64,000 nt of DNA from Nitrosovibrio sp. Nv4 (lineage in GTDB: Bacteria; Pseudomonadota; Gammaproteobacteria; Burkholderiales; Nitrosomonadaceae), in the NCBI RefSeq assembly GCF_900215485.1, contig NZ_OCMZ01000001.1, forward strand, positions 248,001-312,000. Reading direction: 5' to 3'. Below are positions 44,129 to 53,461 of the stretch, in pieces. The position numbers and the translations under genes were made by a program. Every line of letters begins with the position of its first letter. Position 1 is the stretch's first letter. The notes under the pieces are model-generated. The model did no database searches. It saw nothing but the letters and a program-made list of their open reading frames with translations, and was not told the DNA's origin.

Positions 44129-46252
44129 ATGCTTCCGATGAAAGTATGGCCAGGAAACCCGTACCCGCTTGGGGCAACCTACGATGGGGCGGGAACGAAC
44201 TTCTCGCTATTTTCTGAAGTGGCTGAGCGTGTCGAGCTGTGCCTCTTCGATGAGCTCAACCGGGAAACCCGGGTAGATCTGCCGGAGGCAACAGGCCACT
44301 GCTGGCATGGCTATGTTCCCGGCGTGGAACCGGGGCAGCGCTACGGCTTCCGCATACATGGGCCATGGGCACCGGAGCAAGGCCATCGCTGCAACCCTGC
44401 CAAACTCCTGCTCGATCCCTATGCCAAAGGCATCGACGGCGACGTTACCTGGGACGAAGCCGTATTCCCCTACCATTTCGATGCGGATCCCAACGTATCC
44501 AATGACAGGGACAGTGCGCCCTTCATGCCGCGGTGCATTGTCCAGCAGCCCTTCTTTGACTGGGCCGGCGATCGTCAGATACAACGGCCCTGGCACGAAA
44601 CGGTCATCTACGAGTTGCATGTCAAGGGCTTTACAGCCCAGCATCCCGACATACCACACGAATTGCGCGGAACCTACGCGGGGCTTGGTCACCCCACATC
44701 GATTGGATATCTGAAACAGCTTGGCGTCACTGCTGTCGAGTTGTTGCCGGTGCACTATTTTGTGCATGATAAACACCTTATCGATCGGGGATTGTGCAAC
44801 TACTGGGGTTATAACTCGATTTCATACCTGGCGCCTCATGGCGCCTATGCCGCAGACAAACGGCCGGGCGCGGCCGGCGCTGAATTCAAGCAGATGGTCA
44901 AGGCCATGCATCAGGCCGGCATTGAGGTCATCCTAGACGTGGTGTACAACCATACCGCCGAGGGCAATCACCTGGGGCCGGTACTGTGTCTCAGGGGGAT
45001 CGATAATGCCTATTACTATCAGTTGATGGAGGATCGGCGTTATTACAGAGATTACACCGGCACAGGCAACTGCCTCAATATGCGTCAGCCCCACGTATTG
45101 CAACTGATCATGGATTCGCTTCGTTACTGGGTGCTGGAAATGCACGTCGATGGCTTCCGCTTCGACCTGGCCTCCGCGCTGGCGCGCGAACTGCACGAAG
45201 TGCAGATGTTGAGCGCATTTTTCGACATCATCCAGCAGGATCCGGTAACGAATCAGATCAAGTTGATCGCTGAACCGTGGGACTTGGGCGAAGCCGGTTA
45301 CCAGATTGGCAAGTTCCCGTCGGGCTGGTCAGAATGGAACGGCAAGTATCGCGACTGCCTGCGCAACTTCTGGCGCAGCGAGGAAGAGACCCTGAGCGAG
45401 TTCGGTTACCGCTTTACCGGGAGTTCCGACCTCTACGGCGGGAACTCGCGCAGTCCGTTCGCCAGCATCAATTTTGTCTCGGCACACGACGGGTTCACCC
45501 TGCGCGATCTGGTGTCTTACAACGAGAAACACAATCTGGCCAACGGCGAGGACAACCGGGACGGCTACGACGATAATCGCTCCTGGAACTGCGGTGTGGA
45601 GGGTCCCACGGACGACCCGCAAGTGCTCGCCCTTCGCGCCCGGCAGCAGCGCAATTTTCTGACTACCCTGATGCTGTCACAGGGTGTGCCCATGTTGCTC
45701 GGAGGTGACGAAATCGGGCGCACCCAGCAGGGGAACAACAACGCCTACTGCCAGGACAACGAGATCTCCTGGATAGATTGGGGCAATCTGGATGCGGGTT
45801 TGCTGGAATTCACCCGACGCCTCATTCAGTTCCGTCATGAGCACCCGGTCTTCCGCCGCCGCCGGTGGTTTCAGGGTCAGCCCATCCACGGGGGGGACCA
45901 GGACGACATCGCCTGGTTCAATCACATGGGGGAACAGGCGAGAGAGGAATTATGGGGCGGCGAGGTGATCCAGAGCCTGGGGGTTTTCATCAATGGAGAA
46001 AGTTTTCCCAATCCGAATGCCCGTGGCGAACCGGTTACAGATGACAGCTTTTATCTGATCTTCAACGTCCATTTCGAGGCAACCGATTTTATCCTGCCTC
46101 CGAACCGCTGGGGATTACGCTGGCTGAAGGTGCTCGACACGGACGAGGGCTGGCTACAGGATGAGGATGTCGATGACCCATCGCCGCTCGAAGCCGGCGC
46201 AAGCCTGGCAGTAGCGCCGAGGTCTTTGGTGATCCTGCAGCGCCAAGCCTAA
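44129..46252 (+). CDS. glgX: glycogen debranching enzyme (isoamylase type)
   Basis: A GH13 enzyme of about 707 residues that cuts alpha-1,6 branches of glycogen already shortened by phosphorylase. An N-terminal CBM48 domain (LGATYDGAGTNFSLFSEVAE) precedes the barrel. Catalytic pieces are VDGFRFDLASAL (nucleophile Asp), LIAEPWDLG (acid Glu) and FVSAHDGFTLRDL (third Asp). LLGGDEIGRTQQGNNNAYCQ is the GlgX block. The ATG at 44129 has GGAGGG just upstream; an in-frame ATG at 44138 is the alternative. It converges with the malQ-treY gene, with 105 bases between them and no obvious terminator. Its long, linear branched products would feed the TreY/TreZ and MalQ enzymes opposite. Confidence 0.95.
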   Translation: MLPMKVWPGNPYPLGATYDGAGTNFSLFSEVAERVELCLFDELNRETRVDLPEATGHCWHGYVPGVEPGQRYGFRIHGPWAPEQGHRCNPAKLLLDPYAKGIDGDVTWDEAVFPYHFDADPNVSNDRDSAPFMPRCIVQQPFFDWAGDRQIQRPWHETVIYELHVKGFTAQHPDIPHELRGTYAGLGHPTSIGYLKQLGVTAVELLPVHYFVHDKHLIDRGLCNYWGYNSISYLAPHGAYAADKRPGAAGAEFKQMVKAMHQAGIEVILDVVYNHTAEGNHLGPVLCLRGIDNAYYYQLMEDRRYYRDYTGTGNCLNMRQPHVLQLIMDSLRYWVLEMHVDGFRFDLASALARELHEVQMLSAFFDIIQQDPVTNQIKLIAEPWDLGEAGYQIGKFPSGWSEWNGKYRDCLRNFWRSEEETLSEFGYRFTGSSDLYGGNSRSPFASINFVSAHDGFTLRDLVSYNEKHNLANGEDNRDGYDDNRSWNCGVEGPTDDPQVLALRARQQRNFLTTLMLSQGVPMLLGGDEIGRTQQGNNNAYCQDNEISWIDWGNLDAGLLEFTRRLIQFRHEHPVFRRRRWFQGQPIHGGDQDDIAWFNHMGEQAREELWGGEVIQSLGVFINGESFPNPNARGEPVTDDSFYLIFNVHFEATDFILPPNRWGLRWLKVLDTDEGWLQDEDVDDPSPLEAGASLAVAPRSLVILQRQA

Positions 46253-46357
46253 GAATAGGCTTGTTGCCCACCAGAAATTCAGTCCCGCCGCCGCTCTTTA
46301 ATACAACTCTGTAATACAGATGCGATGGTAGCGCTCGCAGGTCTGCGATAATCTCGG

Positions 46358-49300
46358 TTAGCCTCCGGTGTCAGGCGCGTATAACAGCGCATAGGGGAAT
46401 GTTCTGAAAATTTGGGCCAACTCGAGCCCACGCTCTTCCCTCGGCCTTTGCCCGGTGAAAGTCTCGCCCGTCAATACGTTGGTCCACTTCTCGTGCAGGC
46501 TGTCGGGCGGCAACTCCAGCCAAGTGCCGGCCCACAACGCTTCGCCGACTGGAAATTGGCCGTGTTCCCGGATGAGTTTATCGAACAGCCGCGGTACAAC
46601 GACCAACAGGGTCTCGTTTCCATGATGCCGGGCAAAGGCACACACATGCTCGGCGCGACGACCATGCGCTTTTAGAGGCACGTAGTCACCATCCCGGAAA
46701 AGCTGTTCGCACTCGCGTCGGAATATGAGCGCCTTCCAGGTCAAATAGAGCTTGATCCGGCCATCCCGCATGTTCTCCATCAGCCGTTGAGCACATGTGC
46801 TGGCACCCTCGTCCATCGACCGGATCGCTCGCAGGGCCGCACAGCGCTCCCTGTAGTCCACCCGACGCCGGTTATCCGGGTCTACCAGGCTGAAGTCCCA
46901 TACTTCGTTGCCCTGATAGATGTCCGGCACTCCCGGTGATGTGAGTTTGAGCAACAACTGCGACAAGCTGTTGAACGCGCCCAGCCACGCAATCCGTTGC
47001 TGGAACGGCAGGAAATCACGCAGGAACAGATTGACCGATTGAGGCGAGAGAAGTGTCCGCACAAAATCTTGCGTCGCTTCCTCATACTCCCTGTTTGGAT
47101 TGATCCAGGAGCTATTCACTTTCGCCTCACGTCCAGCCTTGAGCATGTAGGCGGTGACGCGATCAGAGAGTTGGGCCAACTCGGCTGCGTCGCCTGGCCC
47201 GTCCAGGGTGTCAAAGGGCCATATGCCGAGCAGAGTCTGATATAGCAGATACTCATCATTGCGACTCGGCGCATAATCCTTATCCAGCTTTCGGCGGTTG
47301 CTGCGGTTGAGCTTGCTCCAGCGTGAAATGACGAGGTTCCATTGATCGGGTATTTCGGAGAGCGCGCTTATTCTCGCTCGCACATCTTCCGATCGCTTAT
47401 TGTCGTGGCTCGAGGTGGACAGCATTGCATGCGGCCAACAGGCCATGCGTTCCTGATTCACCCTGTGGAATGCCGCGAGCGACACGCCGAAACGGTGCGG
47501 TTCGCTGCCGACTTCATTCAGCGATATCAATCGGTTGTACTGATAGAAGGTGGTGTCCTCCATGGCCTTGGCCATCACAGGACTGCTGTACTGCTGAAAC
47601 TTCATGGCAAAGGTACAAACCGCGTTCCGATATGCGTCGCTCTTACCCTTGGCCTGTCGCGCCAGCAGCACATCCCGCACGAAATCGAAGATACTGGTAT
47701 CGGTCGCCTGGCTGCGCTTTTTCGCTACCCCAACCGCCCAATCCACATAGCGGGCGTCTTCCGCGGAGCTTTCGCAGTCGGAGACATAGGTGCGGTAAAC
47801 CGGAAAGCTTGCCACGATCTGGGCCAGCGCGCTGCGCTGGCTGTTGAACGTATAGTCGCAGGTGCGGCGATCGCCTTTCGCAATGCGCGCCAACTGTGTA
47901 GCCAACACCTGTAGTTCGCCCGAGAGGGCGCTTTCCATGATCAGATGCTTGTTCGCTCGCACCATTGCGTCCAGGTCCGGTCGTGCCCGAATAAAGCGCT
48001 GATAGATACGGGTGAAACGGTCAGCAGAGTGGCTGTCGACAAACAAGCCGGTGCAAATGGCGCCAAAGTCATAGCCGGTCGTGCCGTGGATCGGCCAAGA
48101 CTCCGGAAGATGCTCATGGGAAGCAAGTATTTTTTCCACCACAATGTACAGCGACTTGCCGTCGTCTTTCACCGGCCCCGGAGAAAGCGCCGCCGCCATT
48201 GCCTGCAAGCGCTCCAAGTACTCCTTTGGTGCGTATAAACCGTCCGGATGATCGATGCGCAACCCATCGACATACCCTCGTGCAAGCAACTCGCGCACCA
48301 GCCGGTGTGTGCTCTCGAACACCTTCGGGTTGTCCATGCGTAGCGCCGCCAGATCATTGATGTCGAAGAAGCGGCGGTAGTTGATCTCGTCCGCAGCCGC
48401 ACGCCAGAAAGCGAGACGATAGGCCTGGGCCTCCAACAGTTCGTGCAGAAGATCAAGATTCCTGGTGTCATCCGACGCGCCATCGTTGAACACGTTGAAT
48501 ACCGACACATTCTCCTGGATGAACTGTGCAACGTCCGCGCTCATCGCCGACAGGGAGGCCAGATGGTGCTTGTGTATTTCTTTGTCCCGGGCTCGCTCAG
48601 CCACTGCCTCGGGAAAAACGTTGTCGCGCAATGGCAGGTGGCTAAAGGCCGTGATCAGGGATTGGAGTTCCAGAAACTCCGGGTGCTGGCCGCCCAGCCG
48701 CATCTGCAGCCGTTCCACCTCGTGACCCAGAATGCGTGGATACTCTCGCGGGTCCACGGGAAATTGATGCTCGTAATAGAAGACGCTGAACGAACCCTGT
48801 TCGGAGTCGAAGGCAAGTTTGAGTTCGCCATTCTCCAGGATTGCGCCGTAATGGTCGCCGAGTACAGGCAGCAGCACGCGCCCCGGCAGGTGCTCTCCAA
48901 TAACATACCAGTCAATATCGAAGTAGCGGGCGAAACAGGAAGCCGGGCCGTTTTCCAGCACGTCCAGCCACCAGCCATTATCACTACCCGTGATGCACAT
49001 ATGATTGGGCACCAAGTCCATGATCTGGCCCATTCCGCGCCGCTTTAAGGCAACGGCGAACTGTTCGAAGTCAGCTGCACTGGCAACCTCGGGATTGAGA
49101 CTGCCATGGTCCGTGACGTCGTAGCCGTGGCGACTGCCTGGACGCGCCTTGAGAATGGGTGAGAGATAGCAGTGACTGACACCCAACTCATCCAGGTACG
49201 GAATCAATTCCGCAGCCTGTCTCAGGTTGAAGTCGCGATTCAATTGCAGCCGGTAAGTTGCCCGCGGAATCCGCAGCTTTATACCCTGTTTGGCTACCGG

Positions 49301-51541
49301 ACTGGCGGAACCCGGCATCTGCGATGCTGGACGTTCCCGCCGCAGCGCAAGCAATATACCGCGTAAATGGGCGCTTTTGTGCCACTCCTCGAGATTGAGC
49401 GGGAGCTTGAGCCGCCAGCAAGGGTAGGCGGGCTCTACCGCGCCTGGCAAATTCGGCTGCTCGCGCACCCCGAAGCCGTCTTCCATCTGCACCAGCAGGA
49501 GCTTGGACGGCGCCTGTGCCAGATAGGTATACACCGCCGCCGCGAGCTCCGCCGTCATTTCGGGAAAGCCGACCTGGTGTAGTCCACTGCCCGACGGCAG
49601 CACGCCTTGGCCCTCCAGCGCCACCAATAGCTGCGCGCGGTCTGCCGCGCGCTCAACGATCTGCCGATTGCGGGACTCATCATCAGGATACAGATGTTGC
49701 ACGTCGCGCAGATCAATGTCGAGGCCCTGCCAGAATCCAGCCAGGGTCGGGAGATCATGAGTCGTCACCGCCGCGACGGCATTCACAGGATACTCCTGCG
49801 GCGGTTTCAGCCTTCCGTCGTCGCGACGCTCAAAATACAACAGCCGTGTCGACATCACATTCATGGGCTGCAACGCTTCGCGTACTTCATCCGGCACTGT
49901 CCCCAAATCCTCGCCTACTATCAGACAACGGTTCCGCTGGCTCTCGAGAGCCAGAATGCCGAGCATATCTTCGAACGGATAGAGCACATATGCGCCTTCC
50001 GCTGCGGGCAGACCTCGCACGACCCAGAATAGACGGCGCAGTCCCATGATGTGGTCTATGCGCAACGCACCGGAACCACGCATATTGGCCCGCAGCGTTT
50101 CGATGAAAGGCGCGTAGGCCGACGCGGTCAGTTGATGGGGAATCCAGGGGGGCAGCCCCCAATCCTGGCCGCGACGGTTGAAATCATCCGGCGGGGCGCC
50201 TGCACGCGCGTCCAGTGCATAAAGGCTGCGCTCCGCCCAAGTAGCGGCGCCGCCTTCCGCCACACCGATTGCCAGATCGAGCATCACGCCCACACCGAGT
50301 CCCATTTCCGATGACTGCGTCCTGGCCGCGCCCAACTGCGTCGAAGCCTGCCACTGCAGGTATTCGAAGTATTCCACGCGGTCGAGATGGGCCTCGCAGA
50401 ACGCTGCCACCTCCGCCGCATCTGGATCCCGATAGGCTTCCGGCCAGACAGGCCAGCCCCATACCGCGCTGTCCTGTGCACGGAAATACTCCTGTAGCGC
50501 CTCGAACAACGCTTGCTTGCGCAGGCTCTCGCCGTGTTCGGACTGGAAGGCGCGAAAAGCTCGCGCCCTGTCGGTACTTTGGCTCAGGTGAACACTGCGG
50601 AAATACCGGTACAGGCAACCGAAAACTTTCGATTTCACCTCTGCGACACTGCGGTAATCCACCTGTTCGGCGGCGCGAAGCGCCCGTAGCTGCGCCTGGA
50701 ACTGTGGCGCAAGTACCATTGAGCGCACTTCCTCGCACTCCGGAAAATCGGGGATGGCCTCCACATCCAGATAAAGCGGGTTGAACCAGGTGCGACTGGA
50801 GGGACTATATGGGCTCGCGTGCTCTGGAGCGTCTGGAAATAACGCATGAAGCGGGTTGAGCAGCAGCGTGCTTCCACCAGCGTCGGCGCAAATTTCGATC
50901 GCGCGGCGAAGATCCCCGAAGTCTCCGATACCGTAATTTCGCTCGGAGCGTATGCCGTAGAGCTGGAGGGCAAGCCCCCACCCGCGCCCCTCGCCCTCAA
51001 TGGACAGCGGCTCGTAACAGGCGGCGGGGGCAACGATGAACGGCATCTCGCCAGCAACACCGCGACCGTCTGCCCGTTCGATCGAGAAGCGGTGATAGCC
51101 TGGTTCCACTGGGAGGTCCAGCGCCAGCGCGCGCCGCACGAATTCCTGCCCGTCGAGATTATCGAGACTGTCAACACGAGAGCGCTCGATCTCTTCCATC
51201 TCTGAGGGTGTGAATTCTCCGCCGTCCTCGGCACCAGACTCCCTACGCAAATACCAGCGATAGACCAGTTTATCTTCGGTAACAGGGAGAGCGATGGTAA
51301 TGCGGTAAGGCCGCGCCGACTCGCGCACCACCTGTACCGGGGGCATCGCGCGCTCCCATTTGCGCCGCTTGAAAGCGTACAAGGATGCGGCAGCCTCATC
51401 TTCAGTAGTTGCTGCCACCCCCAATGCGCCTAGCAGGGCGCGCTTGGCGGGCTTGGAGGTGTGGTGGATATTTCCCCAGATATCGCTGTACCAGGGCAGC
51501 ACGCCATACAAATCGCACAATTGATCAAGCGGATTGCTCAT
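46358..51541 (-). CDS. treY: fused 4-alpha-glucanotransferase and malto-oligosyltrehalose synthase
   Basis: A 1727-residue two-enzyme chain. Residues 1 to about 735 are a MalQ-type amylomaltase: LRIDHIMGLRRLFW (nucleophile Asp, about 495), IVGEDLGTVPDE (Glu, about 545) and TTHDLPTLAGFW (about 593). A short linker leads to TreY from about 752: PRATYRLQLNRDFN, HCYLSPILKARPGSRHGYD, VDGLRIDHPDGLYAP (about 1097) and VVEKILASHE (about 1135). MalQ moves glucan segments between chains, and TreY turns the reducing end into a trehalosyl unit for TreZ. Placing both activities in one chain could channel maltodextrin. It is the third gene of an operon (treS, treZ, malQ-treY; gaps of 9 and 15 bases). Confidence 0.93.
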   Translation of the reverse strand: MSNPLDQLCDLYGVLPWYSDIWGNIHHTSKPAKRALLGALGVAATTEDEAAASLYAFKRRKWERAMPPVQVVRESARPYRITIALPVTEDKLVYRWYLRRESGAEDGGEFTPSEMEEIERSRVDSLDNLDGQEFVRRALALDLPVEPGYHRFSIERADGRGVAGEMPFIVAPAACYEPLSIEGEGRGWGLALQLYGIRSERNYGIGDFGDLRRAIEICADAGGSTLLLNPLHALFPDAPEHASPYSPSSRTWFNPLYLDVEAIPDFPECEEVRSMVLAPQFQAQLRALRAAEQVDYRSVAEVKSKVFGCLYRYFRSVHLSQSTDRARAFRAFQSEHGESLRKQALFEALQEYFRAQDSAVWGWPVWPEAYRDPDAAEVAAFCEAHLDRVEYFEYLQWQASTQLGAARTQSSEMGLGVGVMLDLAIGVAEGGAATWAERSLYALDARAGAPPDDFNRRGQDWGLPPWIPHQLTASAYAPFIETLRANMRGSGALRIDHIMGLRRLFWVVRGLPAAEGAYVLYPFEDMLGILALESQRNRCLIVGEDLGTVPDEVREALQPMNVMSTRLLYFERRDDGRLKPPQEYPVNAVAAVTTHDLPTLAGFWQGLDIDLRDVQHLYPDDESRNRQIVERAADRAQLLVALEGQGVLPSGSGLHQVGFPEMTAELAAAVYTYLAQAPSKLLLVQMEDGFGVREQPNLPGAVEPAYPCWRLKLPLNLEEWHKSAHLRGILLALRRERPASQMPGSASPVAKQGIKLRIPRATYRLQLNRDFNLRQAAELIPYLDELGVSHCYLSPILKARPGSRHGYDVTDHGSLNPEVASAADFEQFAVALKRRGMGQIMDLVPNHMCITGSDNGWWLDVLENGPASCFARYFDIDWYVIGEHLPGRVLLPVLGDHYGAILENGELKLAFDSEQGSFSVFYYEHQFPVDPREYPRILGHEVERLQMRLGGQHPEFLELQSLITAFSHLPLRDNVFPEAVAERARDKEIHKHHLASLSAMSADVAQFIQENVSVFNVFNDGASDDTRNLDLLHELLEAQAYRLAFWRAAADEINYRRFFDINDLAALRMDNPKVFESTHRLVRELLARGYVDGLRIDHPDGLYAPKEYLERLQAMAAALSPGPVKDDGKSLYIVVEKILASHEHLPESWPIHGTTGYDFGAICTGLFVDSHSADRFTRIYQRFIRARPDLDAMVRANKHLIMESALSGELQVLATQLARIAKGDRRTCDYTFNSQRSALAQIVASFPVYRTYVSDCESSAEDARYVDWAVGVAKKRSQATDTSIFDFVRDVLLARQAKGKSDAYRNAVCTFAMKFQQYSSPVMAKAMEDTTFYQYNRLISLNEVGSEPHRFGVSLAAFHRVNQERMACWPHAMLSTSSHDNKRSEDVRARISALSEIPDQWNLVISRWSKLNRSNRRKLDKDYAPSRNDEYLLYQTLLGIWPFDTLDGPGDAAELAQLSDRVTAYMLKAGREAKVNSSWINPNREYEEATQDFVRTLLSPQSVNLFLRDFLPFQQRIAWLGAFNSLSQLLLKLTSPGVPDIYQGNEVWDFSLVDPDNRRRVDYRERCAALRAIRSMDEGASTCAQRLMENMRDGRIKLYLTWKALIFRRECEQLFRDGDYVPLKAHGRRAEHVCAFARHHGNETLLVVVPRLFDKLIREHGQFPVGEALWAGTWLELPPDSLHEKWTNVLTGETFTGQRPREERGLELAQIFRTFPYALLYAPDTGG

Positions 51542-51556
51542 GCCTTTAGCTTTCCC

Positions 51557-53452
51557 TTAGCTTCGGATTTTTGACGATGACTGGCGGGATGACCCAGTAT
51601 TTATTGTCCCGAAATCCCAACGGGATATTTCCCTCCCGCCAGCGAATGGGACCGGCTCAAGCGTCCACACGACGGAGCAAGGACCAAGCATATTTTTTGC
51701 TGCACCAAGCGAGGAGGCAAATACGATGTGGCCGGCTGGCGCGGCCGTGTGCACGCTCTCTCTCGAAAAATTCGCCAGCAGCCGCAACGTCGAGCCGTCA
51801 CCCAGTTGCCATTGCACTCGCAGGCCACCTGTTGCGAACACTTCGAAGTGCGCGGAGCGACCCTTCATTCCGGACAGGCGGGGTGTAATGACTTCCCTCC
51901 GAAGCTTCAACAGGTTGCGGTAATAGTCCAGCCAGCCAATATGCACCTCCTCCTTGAGGGAATTCCAGTCGATTTTTGAGTTGAGAAAAGTCTGCGCCAC
52001 ATTGGGATCTGGTATGGCGGCCTGCATTGCAGCGTCGTCAAAGCGCGCAAACCGGGCGAATTCTCGGCGCCGACCTTGCGTCACGGCTCTGCGCAGTTCC
52101 TCCCCGAAGTCACAGAAGAACTGAAAAGGCGACTTCGCAGCAAACTCCTCGCCCATGAACAGCATGGGAATGCTTGGCGCCAGCAGATAGACGGCAACCC
52201 CGGCACCTATCGCGGCCTCGTGACCGATATGCGTAATGCGCTCGCCGAAAGCCCGGTTGCCTGCCTGGTCGTGAGATTGCAGAAAGGATACGAAGGCCTG
52301 TGGTGGCAGGTTAGCGCTCGGCTCACCGCGCGCCGCGTGCTCCCGGTAGGCTGATACCTCTCCCTGATAGGCAAATCCTTCCGCCAGACAGCGTCCCAAG
52401 TGTCGCACGGGATCGTCAGCATAGTCCATGTAGTACCCATCGCTCTCCCCGGTTGCGAGGACATGCAGCGCATGGTGAATGTCATCATTCCATTGGGCGA
52501 CGTACCACCCCTGTCCCAGATAGCGCGTATTGTTGGCGTCATTTTCCAGAATCAGATGAACGTGGCGTTCATGTCCAATAGTGGAATGTACGCGCTCCGC
52601 CAGTTCGACGAGAATGTGTGGATTTGAATCGTCGATGATAGCATGCACCGCATCGAGCCTCAGGCCGTCCAGGTGATACTCCTGCAGCCAATATAGCGCG
52701 TTGTGAATGAAGAACTGCCGCACCTCCCGGCTGTGGGCACCATCAAAATTGATGGCCGCACCCCAAGGTGTGTGGTGATGCTCGGTAAAAAATTCTTTTG
52801 CATAAACGTAGAGATAATTCCCCTCCGGCCCGAAGTGGTTGTAGACCACATCAAGCAGAACCATCAGGCCTCGTGCATGTGCCGCCTGAACCAATGCCTT
52901 TAGATCGTCCGGGCGGCCATAGCGGCTATCAGGCGCATAGGGCAGGACACCGTCATAGCCCCAGTTTCGCGAACCGGGAAAATCAGCCACCGGCATGAGT
53001 TCGATGGCCGTGACCCCTAGTTCCACGAGATAGTCCAGCCGTTGAGTCACTCCGGTAAAGGTTCCCTCCGGCGAGAACGTACCGACGTGCAGCTCATAAA
53101 TCACGGCCTCTTCCCATGGGCGTCCTCGCCACGTCGCGTCGCGCCAGGCAAAGGCCGCGGGATCGATCACCTCGCTTGCGCCATGCACATCGTCTGGATT
53201 GAAACGGGAAGCCGGGTCTGGAACGCGGAGGGCGCCGTTCACCTCGAACCGGTAGCGCGTTCCCGCGCCCGCTTCCGGTACCGTCAACTTAAACCAGCCG
53301 CCGCCGCGTGCGTCCATGGGGAGCACCTGCTCCTGCCGCCCATCGGTCAGGCACAGCCGCACCTGTTTGCAGCTGGGCGCCCAAAGACCGAAGCGCACTC
53401 CCTGTTCTGTGATTTGTGCCCCATGGGGCATGTCATAGGTTCGCGTCAGCAC
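51557..53452 (-). CDS. treZ: malto-oligosyltrehalose trehalohydrolase
   Basis: A 631-residue GH13 enzyme that frees trehalose from maltooligosyl trehalose made by TreY. An N-terminal beta-sandwich (GVRFGLWAPSCKQVRLCL) precedes the barrel, with DGLRLDAVHAIIDDS (nucleophile Asp), LILENDANNTRYL (acid Glu) and FLQSHDQAGNRAFGERI (third Asp). IYELHVGTFSPEGTF is the TreZ entry block. The start is a GTG at 53452; the next ATG is seven codons further. It lies 9 bases after the treS stop and 15 bases before the malQ-treY start, so the three are one operon. The protein is slightly longer than most TreZ, by an extra C-terminal tail. Confidence 0.93.
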   Translation of the reverse strand: MLTRTYDMPHGAQITEQGVRFGLWAPSCKQVRLCLTDGRQEQVLPMDARGGGWFKLTVPEAGAGTRYRFEVNGALRVPDPASRFNPDDVHGASEVIDPAAFAWRDATWRGRPWEEAVIYELHVGTFSPEGTFTGVTQRLDYLVELGVTAIELMPVADFPGSRNWGYDGVLPYAPDSRYGRPDDLKALVQAAHARGLMVLLDVVYNHFGPEGNYLYVYAKEFFTEHHHTPWGAAINFDGAHSREVRQFFIHNALYWLQEYHLDGLRLDAVHAIIDDSNPHILVELAERVHSTIGHERHVHLILENDANNTRYLGQGWYVAQWNDDIHHALHVLATGESDGYYMDYADDPVRHLGRCLAEGFAYQGEVSAYREHAARGEPSANLPPQAFVSFLQSHDQAGNRAFGERITHIGHEAAIGAGVAVYLLAPSIPMLFMGEEFAAKSPFQFFCDFGEELRRAVTQGRRREFARFARFDDAAMQAAIPDPNVAQTFLNSKIDWNSLKEEVHIGWLDYYRNLLKLRREVITPRLSGMKGRSAHFEVFATGGLRVQWQLGDGSTLRLLANFSRESVHTAAPAGHIVFASSLGAAKNMLGPCSVVWTLEPVPFAGGREISRWDFGTINTGSSRQSSSKIRS

Positions 53453-53461
53453 GCGTACATC

